Shown: positions 16,413-25,961, numbered from the stretch's first letter. The stretch is DNA of 64,000 nucleotides from Candidatus Bathyarchaeota archaeon (GCA_018396705.1 JAGTQZ010000002.1:248001-312000); one strand, 5' to 3'. Notes: a model not told the origin generated them from the letters alone. A program made the numbers and translations.

Positions 16413-17564
16413 TTAGATTTTAAAGTATTTAGCATAAAGAATTACGCCTACCAATAGAACGGCAACGCATGACAAGGCAACTGTTGCCAAGTCCAGAATT
16501 ACCGTTAAGCTTGTGATCGGCGCGTCTCTTAGAAAAAGGGATGTTAACGCGTCTGTGACGTAGTAGCTTGGTACGAATCGGCTGGCAGTTTGCGCTGTGG
16601 ACGAAAGAGAGGCGCCTACAAAGGTTCCGAGGAAAAGCTGTGGCAACACGAAGAGAAAGGATATTCCAGTTGCCGCTCCAGGCGTTTTTGAGACAGTCGC
16701 CGTGATTAGGCCGAAGCCTATATTAGATAGCGAGAAAATCAAAACGAACACAAATGCAAGAAGATAAGCAGAAAATCCAACAGCTGGTCTAAAGCCCATT
16801 AAATAAACTATAGCGAAGACGAGAACAGCTTGGATTAGAGCTATAAGCGTATAGGATAACACTTGGCTTACCATAAACTCTGCCGGCGTTATGGGCGTCG
16901 TCCTAATCCTTTTCAGCATACCATTTTCGCGGTCCTGCGTAAAGGACTGAGCGGCCATCATTATAAGAAATATTGAGGCAAAGGTAAACATACCCGGCGC
17001 CATAAACTCGAAGGCTGAAAACCGTCTAGCCTCTATTAAAGAGGCGACTCGCACAATGACAGGGCTTGGAGCCGCATGCTGATTCAAAAATGCGGCTAAA
17101 ACGTTTTGGATTATGGGTGGTATTGCTTGCGTGGCAACAATTGAACCCTTATCCAAATAAAGCTGAATGGTGGCGTTTATCCAGCCGCTTGGATTGTTTG
17201 GCTCCGCATAATAAGAGGTGAAGCTCTGGCTGAAATCAGCTGGGATAATAATGACTGCCTGAATTTTTCCTTGAGACAAATCATCATGAGCTGTTTGGTT
17301 GTCAGCGTAAACATGCACGTGTAAAATCGTAGCGTTTGACAATGCCTCAATAAATGCTTGAGATAAGCCGCCTGAACCAGCTAAGTCCATGTTAACAACA
17401 CCTATGTTGTAAACTGATTGGGAGCCGCTAAAGCCGTCTAAAGAAGCCCCAAAAGTTAGAACAAAAACTATTGGAAATAGGAATATTACAAATAGGACGG
17501 CGGGTTCCCTAAAAGTCTTCTTCACCTCCTTATTTGCCAGAGCTTTTATTCTTTGAAAATTCAT
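16413..17564 (-). CDS. ABC-2 type transporter permease
   Basis: A 383-residue permease. One helix near the start (VLFVIFLFPIVFVLTFGA) is followed by a large extracellular domain of about 150 residues and then five helices, with the family stretch RENGMLKRIRTTPITPAEFMVSQVLSY. This is the DrrB/YhgE-like layout used for export of drugs, lipids or polysaccharides. It starts directly after its ATPase (last base of one gene is the first of the other), so the pair is one operon. The cargo is unknown. Confidence 0.87.
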   Translation of the reverse strand: MNFQRIKALANKEVKKTFREPAVLFVIFLFPIVFVLTFGASLDGFSGSQSVYNIGVVNMDLAGSGGLSQAFIEALSNATILHVHVYADNQTAHDDLSQGKIQAVIIIPADFSQSFTSYYAEPNNPSGWINATIQLYLDKGSIVATQAIPPIIQNVLAAFLNQHAAPSPVIVRVASLIEARRFSAFEFMAPGMFTFASIFLIMMAAQSFTQDRENGMLKRIRTTPITPAEFMVSQVLSYTLIALIQAVLVFAIVYLMGFRPAVGFSAYLLAFVFVLIFSLSNIGFGLITATVSKTPGAATGISFLFVLPQLFLGTFVGASLSSTAQTASRFVPSYYVTDALTSLFLRDAPITSLTVILDLATVALSCVAVLLVGVILYAKYFKI

Positions 17565-18310
17565 CAGATTTCCTCCCTTATCCTTCGCCCAGTCAATCTT
17601 ATGAAGACTTCTTCGAGGTTACGGACGTCGTTTTGGGAAATCAGGTTTTTAGGCTGGTCAAGGGCGATAAGTCGTCCATAGTCGATTATGCCTATCCGGT
17701 CGCAGAGGGATTCCGCCTCCTCCATGTAATGGGTTGTCAAGAAAATTGTTTTATCCTCCTTTTTCAATTCTCGCATAAACTCCCAGACGGCCCGGCGAGA
17801 CTGCGGGTCCATGCCCACGGTTGGCTCATCTAGAAATATTATTTGCGGATTGTGAATTAAAGCCAAAACAATGCTTAGCCGCCTTTTCATACCGCCGCTA
17901 TATTTTTCAACCTTCCTACGAGCGTCTTGAGTTAACCCCAATTTTTCAAGAAGCATACTCCGCCTACCTCTAAGCGTGTCCTTGTCCAGGGCATATAGAC
18001 GCCCAAAAAGTTCTACATTTTCCTCTCCCGTTAAATACGGGTAAATCGCCGTTTCTTGGGGGCAGACGCCTATAAGCCCTTTTATTTTGACATTTTCTCT
18101 TCGCACATCATATCCGCCTATATAGACGAAACCGCTTGTAGGCTTTAAAAGGCCGCAAAGCATGTTCACAGTTGTCGTTTTACCTGCACCGTTAGGGCCA
18201 AGCAAACCGAAAAGTTCACCCCAAGCCACTTTAAGACTTACACCATTAACGGCAACAACATCTTTAAAACACTTAACAACATTCTCCATTAATATTGCAA
18301 ACTCACCCAT
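17564..18310 (-). CDS. ABC transporter ATPase
   Basis: A 248-residue ATPase from the ATG at 18310. Walker A is GPNGAGKTTT, the signature YSGGMKRRLS, Walker B IIFLDEPTVGMD, and the H-loop TTHYMEEAE. This is the DrrA/NatA-like class matching the adjacent ABC-2 permease. A TATA element (rc ctttataatc near 18353-18362) sits about 45 bp upstream of this ATG; a TTG further upstream (18343) would lie on the promoter and is less likely. Confidence 0.9.
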   Translation of the reverse strand: MGEFAILMENVVKCFKDVVAVNGVSLKVAWGELFGLLGPNGAGKTTTVNMLCGLLKPTSGFVYIGGYDVRRENVKIKGLIGVCPQETAIYPYLTGEENVELFGRLYALDKDTLRGRRSMLLEKLGLTQDARRKVEKYSGGMKRRLSIVLALIHNPQIIFLDEPTVGMDPQSRRAVWEFMRELKKEDKTIFLTTHYMEEAESLCDRIGIIDYGRLIALDQPKNLISQNDVRNLEEVFIRLTGRRIREEI

Positions 18311-18383
18311 AAACAGGCATCCATCAAGGGCTATTACAAACAATGAACCCCATGATTATAAAGTTTTGCTAAAAACAAGCAAA

Positions 18384-18488
18384 TGGCGGGCCCGCCGGGA
18401 ATTGAACCCGGGACCTACGGGTTAAGAGCCTCAACCCATCCCGCGCAGCGGTTTGGTCCGCCGCTCTACCTTACTGAGCTACGGGCCC
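18384..18488 (-). tRNA. tRNA-Lys: tRNA-Lys(CTT) with a 28-nt intron
   Basis: On the minus strand the acceptor arms GGGCCCG and CGGGCCC pair, the T arm is CCGGG-TTCAATT-CCCGG, and CCA is encoded. Between the D arm and the loop CTCTTAA an extra 28 nt (about 18430-18457) interrupts the anticodon stem. With it removed, GCGGG-CTCTTAA-CCCGT forms a normal Lys(CTT) arm. The intron thus falls near position 30/31 rather than the usual 37/38. I could not draw a canonical bulge-helix-bulge with certainty, so the exact splice points may shift by a base. Confidence 0.85.
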
Positions 18489-18587
18489 TTCTGACTGTTT
18501 TATTGTTCGGGTTTAGAAAAAGTTTTAAGGATACATTTTAGGGTTTCGATCAAGTGCAAAGAGAATAAAGTATGGGGCTTTGAAGTT

Positions 18588-18956
18588 TTAGGATGTTTGG
18601 ACTTTAAGAAGTGTTGTTATAAAGTTCTTTATTTTGTCGTTAGCGCTCAGAATTGTTTCTATGGTTTTTGCGCCTTTCTCCGTTAGCCGATACACGCGTT
18701 TCCTCTCGTCCCATGTTCCTTCTATGAGACCATTTCTTTCCAGTGAATAAAGAAGCGAGTAAACGGTGCCGGAGCTCACCAATAGGTTGAATTTGTTGTG
18801 AATGAAGGATATAACGTCGTAGCCGCTCATGGGCCCTTTTCTAAGTTCCGCTAGTATTATTATGTCCATGAAGTTTTTGATGATGCGTTCATACATTTTC
18901 TTAAGAATTTTGCCTTCCAATTTTTCACCGCCAACAATGATTGTTAATGCCGTCAT
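18588..18956 (-). CDS. PadR-family transcriptional regulator
   Basis: A 122-residue winged-helix regulator: ILAELRKGPMSGYDVISFIH and the recognition segment SSGTVYSLLYSLERNGLIEG are diagnostic for PadR. PadR proteins often repress their own gene and nearby exporters, and an ABC-2 exporter lies just downstream beyond tRNA-Lys; that link is inference. A TATA element (rc of gatataaatatttaa at 18986-19000) and an imperfect inverted repeat upstream of it (19007-19025) fit autoregulation. Confidence 0.88.
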   Translation of the reverse strand: MTALTIIVGGEKLEGKILKKMYERIIKNFMDIIILAELRKGPMSGYDVISFIHNKFNLLVSSGTVYSLLYSLERNGLIEGTWDERKRVYRLTEKGAKTIETILSANDKIKNFITTLLKVQTS

Positions 18957-19006
18957 ATCTATTCACATTCTAATATTTTGGGTTTGATATAAATATTTAA
19001 ATTTTA

Positions 19007-19025
19007 TTCAAATTCAGAATTGGAA
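19007..19025. promoter_or_regulatory. Possible PadR operator
   Basis: TTCAAATTC and GAATTGGAA form a 9-1-9 inverted repeat with one mismatch, directly upstream of the TATA element of the PadR gene. The position suits autoregulation; the AT-rich context lowers confidence. The remaining 330 bp up to 19359 contain no intact gene, only a hairpin CGATGCTT/AAGCATCG at 19106-19128 and short Lys/Arg-rich frames that may be the remains of a lost gene. Confidence 0.3.
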
Positions 19026-19359
19026 GTTAAAACTGAATAAAACATGTTTAAATAATACTCAGCTTCAGCATTCTCGTTGATTTCACTTTACAAAAACACC
19101 ACTATCGATGCTTGGTAGAAAAGCATCGAAAGACTAACGAATACACTAAAAACCGTGGAAAGAAGTTTATCCACCTAAGAGCAAAGTTTAAACATATTAT
19201 TCGAAATTGATAATGTTAAACCATTCAGAAAGAGAAAATAAACTAATGTATGACCAAAAAAGGCATAGTCACAACAAAAAAGAATTAGTTAGCGATATTT
19301 CTGCATATTAACAAATGTTATTTTTTCTTTTATACCCGTAAAAACTGGTGTTATGAAAA

Positions 19360-19926
19360 TTGTTCTCGTGGAAACACTCCTTTGAGAAAATAACCAGTGA
19401 ATATGAAACCATCTTAAGGAAAAGACAAGCCCTGGGCAACTTGTTCAGCAGCGGCAAAATATCCCAACATACCTTCCAGCTTTTCGATAAAGAGATGGAA
19501 GAAGCCTTAACAGAAATAGAGAAGCAGAAAAAACTCCTGTTAGATAAAATGGCTGTGAAAACCAAAGAGGTTGAAGAGCAAATTAAAATTCTTGAGAGAC
19601 TGCTGGCCAACTATGAAATTCAACATGTAAGCGGAGAAATCGACGAGGAAGTCTATCAACGTGAAATAGCTCTGCTATCCATAGGTCTTGAAAATGCAAA
19701 ACAAGAACTAAACGCGATTAGGGAGACCATGGACAAACTCGCAGGTACATCAAAAATTAAAGAAAATACCGCGCCACAGCAGATGGATGAGCCAAACACT
19801 GTCGAGGAGAATAGCCTATGCAAAGTTGAAGTTGAAACTGTTGAGGTCAAAACAGAAGTAGAATCGCAGATTTCAACTGAAAACGTGCCAGAAACACCGA
19901 TGGTAGAAGTTAAAAACGTGGAGTAA
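19360..19926 (+). CDS. CdvA-like coiled-coil protein
   Basis: A 188-residue protein from a TTG. Residues 1-135 are almost continuous coiled coil (IEKQKKLLLDKMAVKTKEVEE, ILERLLANYEIQHVSGEIDEE), followed by an acidic, Val/Thr/Glu-rich tail. This resembles the CdvA-like proteins of TACK archaea, which work with ESCRT-III (CdvB) in division or membrane remodelling. The N-terminal PRC-barrel of true CdvA is missing. No ESCRT-III or Vps4 gene is in the window, so the role is uncertain. Confidence 0.55.
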   Translation: MFSWKHSFEKITSEYETILRKRQALGNLFSSGKISQHTFQLFDKEMEEALTEIEKQKKLLLDKMAVKTKEVEEQIKILERLLANYEIQHVSGEIDEEVYQREIALLSIGLENAKQELNAIRETMDKLAGTSKIKENTAPQQMDEPNTVEENSLCKVEVETVEVKTEVESQISTENVPETPMVEVKNVE

Positions 19927-20029
19927 AACATATAGAAATACAAGTAAAAGGCCTTTTTCCTCTCTTTCTTTCTCTGACTGTTGACAGGTTTATATTGCTA
20001 AAATTTATAGAAGTTTAAAGGAGATAATT

Positions 20030-21103
20030 TTGCAAGATAAAGTTGTTATGACTTTTCATGAAAAGTTTAAGCAGTATGATTTGGGGGAAGGCCACCCGTA
20101 TCGTGGAGACCGCTTCATAAACGCTTTAAACTTCTTTAAAGATCAAGGCCTACTAAATCTGCCTAACTTAGCGGTTATAGCACCCAAACCAGCATCAAAA
20201 GTGGATCTTTTAAGGGTTCACGATGAAGATTATGTGAATCTGATTTTTCGCCTAGCATCCGAAAGTAAACTATATGATGTTGAAACTCCGGTTTCACCGC
20301 AGATTCTTGAGGCTGCCCTACTTATTACCGGCGGAGCCCTAGAGTGTGGTAAAACCGTTTATAGCGGAGAAGCAAAAAGGGGCATTTCGCTGGGAGGGGG
20401 ACTTCACCATGCCGGGAGAAATTATGGCGGAGGATTCTGTCTATTCAACGACATAGCAGTCCTCATAGAATACTTGAGAACTGAAAAAGATGTGAAAAAG
20501 TTCCTAGTGTTAGATTATGATGTGCATTTCGGAAACGGCACAAGCGACATTTATTACCGCGATTCCACTGTATTATTCATATCAATCCACCAAGATCCGA
20601 GAACAATTTATCCAGGCACAGGATTTACATGGCAGATCGGTGAGGGCGAAGGAAGAGGCTTCAACGTTAACGTGCCACTTCCGCCGGGAACAGGTGACAT
20701 ATCATATCTCTACGCTGTGAAAGAAATTTTTGTTCCATTGGCTGAAGAGTTCCAGCCGAACATTATAATTGCTAATGGCGGAAGCGACGCCCATTTTGCT
20801 GACGCGCTTGGAGATTTGAGCCTAACAGCTAAAGGCTTTTTCGTCTTATCCAGCCTAATAAGGGAAACAGCCAACAAAGTCTGTGACGGAAAGCTTGTCA
20901 TGCTTATTGGAAGCGGCTACAACCCACAATTTTTGCCACTCTGCTGGTATGCACTCGTTGCTGGAGCTGTCGGCCTACAAAGTTTTGATTTGAAGGAGTT
21001 CTTTGCTCCACCAGTTGAACCACCCTTTATCCGTAAAAAAGTTGAAGAAGTAATTGAAGAGTTAAAAAGTCTGCTTAAGGAAAAGTGGGTGTGCTTTAGG
21101 TGA
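20030..21103 (+). CDS. Histone deacetylase / acetoin-utilisation family amidohydrolase
   Basis: A 357-residue arginase-fold zinc amidohydrolase. The fingerprint GLHHAGRNYGGGFCLFND is followed by the metal ligands in LDYDVHFGNGT and the NGGSDAHFAD loop. The family removes acyl groups from proteins, polyamines or small molecules; archaeal members are not all histone enzymes. It starts at a TTG about 8 bp after aaaggaga. It is a single gene between the CdvA-like gene and a convergent UPF0145 gene. Confidence 0.88.
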   Translation: MQDKVVMTFHEKFKQYDLGEGHPYRGDRFINALNFFKDQGLLNLPNLAVIAPKPASKVDLLRVHDEDYVNLIFRLASESKLYDVETPVSPQILEAALLITGGALECGKTVYSGEAKRGISLGGGLHHAGRNYGGGFCLFNDIAVLIEYLRTEKDVKKFLVLDYDVHFGNGTSDIYYRDSTVLFISIHQDPRTIYPGTGFTWQIGEGEGRGFNVNVPLPPGTGDISYLYAVKEIFVPLAEEFQPNIIIANGGSDAHFADALGDLSLTAKGFFVLSSLIRETANKVCDGKLVMLIGSGYNPQFLPLCWYALVAGAVGLQSFDLKEFFAPPVEPPFIRKKVEEVIEELKSLLKEKWVCFR

Positions 21104-21120
21104 GATGCTGTTGTTGAGGG

Positions 21121-21465
21121 CTATTCTCTCTTCTCTTTCGGTTTCACTATGACCGCTGTTCCATAGGCCGCGAACACAGTGGCAGTTCCTTGTAAGATGT
21201 CGCTTGTCTCAAAGTCTGCGCCGATAACAGCATTAGCGCCTATTTTACGGGCGTTCTCAACAAGCCTGTTCAAAGACTCCATTCTCGCCTTTTCACATTC
21301 ATAAGTATAGGATGTCACTTCCCCACCGATGAGACCCTCAATGCTGGCGACTATTTTTCCGCCAACACCCCTTGTCCGCACCGTCAGTCCATGCACCGGC
21401 CCTAACACTTTTACGATTTCGTAGCCTGGAACCTCAGGTGTCGTAACTACTATCACTTCACTCAT
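21121..21465 (-). CDS. UPF0145/YbjQ-like protein
   Basis: A 114-residue protein with VTTPEVPGYEIVKVLGPVHG near the start, ARKIGANAVIGADFETSDI in the middle, and FAAYGTAVIVK near the end. The family forms pentameric rings related to heavy-metal-binding proteins; the exact role is unclear. Its end is 17 bp from the convergent deacetylase-family gene. Confidence 0.85.
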   Translation of the reverse strand: MSEVIVVTTPEVPGYEIVKVLGPVHGLTVRTRGVGGKIVASIEGLIGGEVTSYTYECEKARMESLNRLVENARKIGANAVIGADFETSDILQGTATVFAAYGTAVIVKPKEKRE

Positions 21466-21549
21466 GAAGTTCCGCCCACACTTTTATAGTTAGACACGCC
21501 TAATTTAAGTTTGCCAACCGAGGAGCGCAGTCTCTATTAGAGGGTATAG

Positions 21550-22677
21550 AGAAAATCCGCAGCCTTTTTCCGGTGGTTAAAAATAATATTTTCTTGAATC
21601 ATGCCGCCCAGTCTCCGCTTCCAAAGCCCGTGGCAGACGCCATGCGCTGACACGTGGAAGACTGTATGAATTTTGGAGCCTCGCCTTTGGAGGCCTTTGA
21701 CTTTGGAAAGTCATTGTTTGCAAGGCTTGTAAACGCCAAACCGGAAGAAGTAGCTCTCGTGGAAAACACTTCTGTCGGCTTGAATATCGCTGCTAACGCT
21801 TTACTGTGTCCATCTGGCTCGAAGGTTGTCACAACGGATTTGGAGTATCCGTCGGTGGTTTACCCATGGCTGAAGAAAAGCCCAATTGTAAAAGTCCACT
21901 ATATACGGAATAGGCGTGGCAAAGTTTTGCTGGAAGATTTTGAAAAAGCTGTTGGTAACAGCACTGTAGCGGTCGTGGTAAGTCACGTCAAATACGTTTA
22001 ACGGTTTCCGCAACAATTTAAAGGCTTTAAGCGAAATCGCCCATAGCCACGGTGCAGTCCTAATTGTGGACGCTATACAATCAGCGGGCGTAATTCCAAT
22101 AGACGTGAAAAGGGATGATGTGGACTTTTTGGCAACAGCATGCTACAAGTGGCTTCTTGGACCATCTGGTGCCGCATACTTGTATGTACGGAAAGAGCTA
22201 ATCGAAAAGTTGAAGCCTCCTATGTTGGGTGGGCAAGCGTGAAACAGGAAACTTTCGAGACCATTGATTTTGGGACATTTGGAGTTTGAGGCTCTCGGAA
22301 ACAGCTAGCCGCTTTGAAGTTGGCACACCAAGCACTGTGAGCTTTATAGGTGCCGCCGAAGCCGTAAAACTGCTGTTAAATTTCGGAATCGAAAACATAG
22401 AAAAACAAGTACTGAAACTAACGGACTATCTCATCGAGAAAATAAGACTCTTAGATTAAAGCTTCAAACCCCGGAAGAACCGCAGCATCGCTCCGGAATA
22501 GTGAACTTTAAAATCGACAAGCCTAAAGAAGTTTTGGAAAGCTTAAAACGCAACAAGATTGTTGTCTCCGCTAGAGCCAATGGGATAAGGGTTTCACCTC
22601 ATTTCTACAACACAGAATTGGAAATAGACAAGCTTATAGAAGAAATCAAAAAGCATATAGGCTTAATGTCAATCTAA
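21550..22677 (+). pseudogene. Class V aminotransferase (cysteine-desulfurase-like), multiply broken
   Basis: A continuous aminotransferase can be read only by changing frame several times. Pieces in order: FLNHAAQSPLPKPVADAM, an in-frame TGA near 21645, EVALVENTSVGLNIAANALL, AVVVSHVKYV, a frameshift near 22000, DAIQSAGVIPIDVKRDD with the PLP lysine in TACYKWLLGPSG, further shifts near 22240-22310 and 22460, then SARANGIRVSPHFYNTE. The PLP lysine survives, but one TGA, a TAA and at least three shifts rule out a functional product. Confidence 0.82.
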
Positions 22678-22793
22678 ACTAGAAGAGAAAAATGGCTTCT
22701 GGGAAACAATTATTTTCGTCTTCACAGAATCCAGGGAGGGCTGTTAATTTTGTTGAGAGAAAAAGGCGCAAAAATTACATGGGGCAAGTGTTT

Positions 22794-25265
22794 TCAGTCA
22801 TGTTCGCTTGTGAAGCTTAATTCTGGATACTGTGGCACTTGTCTGCCTTCGCCTTTTTGTGGTAGGGCCTCAAGCTTCACTATCTTGCACGTTCCAATGA
22901 GGTCTTCCCTATTTTCTTCGATGACTTTTGCGTATTCGGTGTTTCCAGCGTAAACCCTAACCAGTTTTATGGGCGCATTTAGGGGCTTACGCTTTTCAGC
23001 CTTGTCTCGTCTGATTTCGGATATAAGCGCAATCAATAAGTCGCCTTCCTTTTCAGCTTTTTCGTCTATGCGGCTTGGATCCACCTCTGGCCAGCGGGTT
23101 ATGTGTATACTTTTCACGCCCACGTATTCGGCGTACATGTATTGGTAGATTTCCTCTGTTATGTGGGGTGTTATGGGTGCCAACAACTGAAGTATACGAT
23201 ACAAAACTGTGTAAAGCGTGTATTGGGCTGCTTTCCGTTTAGCTTCACCATAAACTTCAGGCTTGTATAGGCGGTCTTTAACAGCTTCAATATATTGGTC
23301 GCAGAAGACATGCCAAGCAAAGTTTCGAACTTCTTCAACAGCTATGTTAAACTGGCATTTTTCAAGAGCTTCAGTAACCCGCTGTGTTAGCTTCTCCATC
23401 TTACTTAGAATCCATCTATCTAACAACCGGAGTTCATATCCGCTGCCACCAGGCTTGAAGTCGGCAAGTTGACTGCCAACGAAGCGAGCGGCATTCCAAA
23501 GCTTGGTTAAGAAACGCCGTCCATATTCTACGTCCGGCCAGCGGAATGGAATGTCTGAGCCTGTGGCTCCCCCCGCTGCAGCCCATTGCCTTGCAGCGTC
23601 TGCGCCGTACTTGTTGAGGACTTCAGGTGTTGCCACATAGTTTTTGAGGGATTTACTCATTTTTCTGCCATCCGAACCAAGCACCATGCCATTTATGAGG
23701 CAGCTCTTGTAGGGCTTCTCGTCGAATAGGGCTAGATGCCTAACCATAAGGTAATAGGCCCAAGTGCGAATGATATCCACACCTGAGGGATGCATGTCCG
23801 CCGGGAAAAGCCTCTTCCAGTCTTGGCGGTCAGGCCAACCCGCGTGCACCGCACATGTTATTGACGAGTCCATCCATGTGTCCAGCACGTCGGTTTCAGG
23901 GATAAAATCGCGGCATCCGCATTTTGGGCAAGCCTCTATGCGGGGCTTTTCAAGCTTGGGGTCTACGGGAACCCAGCTTTCATCGGCTAGTATGGTTTCG
24001 CCGCAGTTTTTACAGTACCATATGGGGATTGGGGTAGCGAAAACCCTTTGGCGGCTTATCACCCAATCCCAGTCCAGTGAACGCGCCCAGTCTATGAGAC
24101 GATACTTCATATAGTCCGGGTACCAGACAACCTCGTGGGCTGCCTTCTCCACGCTATCGGTCAGTATGCGGGTTTTCATAAACCACTGTTTGCGCTCCAG
24201 AATCTCGATGGGCGTGTCGCATCGTTGGCATAAGCCTATCTCCTGCCTTACCGGCTCAATTTTTTCCAGAAGCCCCTTCGCCTTTAAGTCTTCAACTATG
24301 GCTTTTCTGGCTTCCTCAATTGTTAAGCCTCTATATTTTCCACCATTCTCATTTATAAGCCCGTTTTCCGTCAGAATCATGATTACAGGCAAATTGTGCC
24401 TTTTAACTGTGCGAACGTCTTCCTTGTCGCCGTAGGTGCAGATCATCACAATGCCCGTGCCATAGGATGGGTCTACGGCGTCGTCTGGAATAATTTCCAC
24501 GGTGCGATTCGCAAAAGGCACGGTTACGCGTTTTCCAATATACTTGTTGTAGCGAGCGTCCGTTGGATTCACGGCTACAGCTACGCAGGCGGGAATAAAT
24601 TCTGGGCGGGTTGTGGCTATCAGCAGGTATTCGCTGCCCTCTGCCAGTGGAAAGCGTATATAGTGCAGTCGGCCTTCACGTTCTTCATATTCCACCTCAG
24701 CATCTGCAATGGCTGTTTCACATCTTGGACACCAATTCACAGGATGCGTGCCCTGGTAAATGTAGCCCTTCTTGTAGAGGATTATGAAGCTTAGCTGGGT
24801 GCGCCTCCAATAGTCCGGATCCATGGTGCGGTACTCGGTTGTCCAATCCACGCTGCAGCCTAAGCGTATAATGCCCTCCTTCATTAAGGCAATGTACTTC
24901 TCTACAAGCCGCATACACAAGCTTCGAAACTTGTCAGGTGGCAGATCGCGCTTGCGAATTTTATGCTCCTTTTCCACCTGGACTTCTATGCCCAAACCGT
25001 GACAATCCCAGCCCTGAGGGAAAAACACGTTAAAGCCTTTCATGCGCTTATAGCGGGCTACAACGTCAAAGTATGTCCAGTTCAGGACGTTGCCCATGTG
25101 GAACTCGCCGGAGGGGTAGGGTGGAGGGGTATCAATACTGAAAGTTGGCCGTGTATAATCATTCCAGTCGAAGCGATACACACCCCAGTCTTCCCAAAGC
25201 TTTTGCCATTTACGTTCAATGGCTAATATGTCAAACTCTTTAGGCAAAGGCTTCATGCCAGACAT
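22794..25265 (-). CDS. valS: Valyl-tRNA synthetase
   Basis: A class I synthetase of about 823 residues. The HIGH-type motif is FHMGNVLNW and the KMSKS loop is GRKMSKSLKN. The long connective editing domain contains ATTRPEF, GLCQRCDTPIE and TPIPIWYCKNCGE, with zinc-knuckle cysteines. The overall pattern, including PQGWDCHGLGIEVQVE, fits ValRS more than IleRS. I use the ATG at 25265 because a TATA box (rc tatatttatc, about 25290-25299) lies roughly 30 bp upstream; a TTG at 25280 is an alternative. It charges tRNA-Val in the cytoplasm. Confidence 0.9.
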   Translation of the reverse strand: MSGMKPLPKEFDILAIERKWQKLWEDWGVYRFDWNDYTRPTFSIDTPPPYPSGEFHMGNVLNWTYFDVVARYKRMKGFNVFFPQGWDCHGLGIEVQVEKEHKIRKRDLPPDKFRSLCMRLVEKYIALMKEGIIRLGCSVDWTTEYRTMDPDYWRRTQLSFIILYKKGYIYQGTHPVNWCPRCETAIADAEVEYEEREGRLHYIRFPLAEGSEYLLIATTRPEFIPACVAVAVNPTDARYNKYIGKRVTVPFANRTVEIIPDDAVDPSYGTGIVMICTYGDKEDVRTVKRHNLPVIMILTENGLINENGGKYRGLTIEEARKAIVEDLKAKGLLEKIEPVRQEIGLCQRCDTPIEILERKQWFMKTRILTDSVEKAAHEVVWYPDYMKYRLIDWARSLDWDWVISRQRVFATPIPIWYCKNCGETILADESWVPVDPKLEKPRIEACPKCGCRDFIPETDVLDTWMDSSITCAVHAGWPDRQDWKRLFPADMHPSGVDIIRTWAYYLMVRHLALFDEKPYKSCLINGMVLGSDGRKMSKSLKNYVATPEVLNKYGADAARQWAAAGGATGSDIPFRWPDVEYGRRFLTKLWNAARFVGSQLADFKPGGSGYELRLLDRWILSKMEKLTQRVTEALEKCQFNIAVEEVRNFAWHVFCDQYIEAVKDRLYKPEVYGEAKRKAAQYTLYTVLYRILQLLAPITPHITEEIYQYMYAEYVGVKSIHITRWPEVDPSRIDEKAEKEGDLLIALISEIRRDKAEKRKPLNAPIKLVRVYAGNTEYAKVIEENREDLIGTCKIVKLEALPQKGEGRQVPQYPELSFTSEHD

Positions 25266-25327
25266 CCTATGAAACTTCAACTTTGGAAAAGATAAATATA
25301 CCAGTAGATAACAATTACTCTGCCAAG

Positions 25328-25424
25328 GGTCTGGGGGAGCTGGGCGGTGACCCGGCTGAGAGGACTGCTGAGCGCGGTCGACCCCTAGAACCTGACCCGG
25401 GTAATACCGGCGGAGGGAAAGACC
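25328..25424 (+). ncRNA. TPP (THI-element) riboswitch
   Basis: The aptamer has the conserved CTGAGA near 25356, the ACCTGA-N-CCGGGTAATACCGGCG core and the closing GGAGGGAAAGACC. The outer stem pairs GGTCT (25328-25332) with AGACC (25420-25424), and the TTG start of thiT follows at once. The GGAGG within the 3' part is also the ribosome-binding site, so TPP binding would hide it and block translation. This fits thiamine control of the transporter gene. Confidence 0.92.
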
Positions 25425-25961
25425 TTGAATGAGAAAAAAGTAGAGCCCAAAATTAGTTCTTCAACCAAGATAATTGCTGAAGTTGTCACCTTTGTGGCGT
25501 TGGCAACAGCTCTCAGCTACATCAAAGTTTTCAGTCTTCCCCAAGGCGGGTCTGTGACAGCTGGCTCCATGGTGCCAATTCTCTGGTTGACGTTGCGAAG
25601 AGGACCAAAAATCGGTTTGTTCGCAGCTGCTGTTTACGGGCTTGTACAGTTGGCTGTGGAACCATTTATTGTTCATCCATTGCAAGTAATTTTAGACTAT
25701 CCTTTGGCTTTCGGCGCCCTTGGACTAGCTGGGTTTTTCAGAAACCGCCCCTTTGTAGGCGTGAACGTGGGCATTTGGGGACGCTTCATAGCTCATTTCA
25801 TCTCAGGAGTAATTTTCTTTGCCAACTATGCGCCTGAAGGCATGCATCCAGTCGTCTACTCAGCCATATACAATGGAAGCTACATTCTGCCGGAACTAGC
25901 CATAAGCATCTATATCATACTTCTCTTGCAAGAAACAAAAATCCTCAACGTATTCCTCTAA
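25425..25961 (+). CDS. thiT: Energy-coupled thiamine transporter S component ThiT
   Basis: A 178-residue protein with six predicted helices, starting at the TTG directly after the riboswitch. The stretch SYIKVFSLPQGGSVTAGSMVPILWLTLRRGP and the helix with EPFIVHPLQVILDYPLAF are characteristic of ThiT, the thiamine-binding S component that pairs with shared ECF ATPase and T subunits encoded elsewhere. The TPP riboswitch supports the substrate assignment. No ecfA or ecfT gene is in the window. Confidence 0.92.
   Translation: MNEKKVEPKISSSTKIIAEVVTFVALATALSYIKVFSLPQGGSVTAGSMVPILWLTLRRGPKIGLFAAAVYGLVQLAVEPFIVHPLQVILDYPLAFGALGLAGFFRNRPFVGVNVGIWGRFIAHFISGVIFFANYAPEGMHPVVYSAIYNGSYILPELAISIYIILLLQETKILNVFL

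Noticed and set aside
19130-19340. Transposase remnant
   Set aside because: Short frames rich in Lys, Arg and His are present, but none matches a transposase motif well enough to name.
21550-22677. Recoding or read-through of the aminotransferase
   Set aside because: A TGA alone could be recoded, but additional frameshifts and a TAA in the same gene make decay the simpler explanation.
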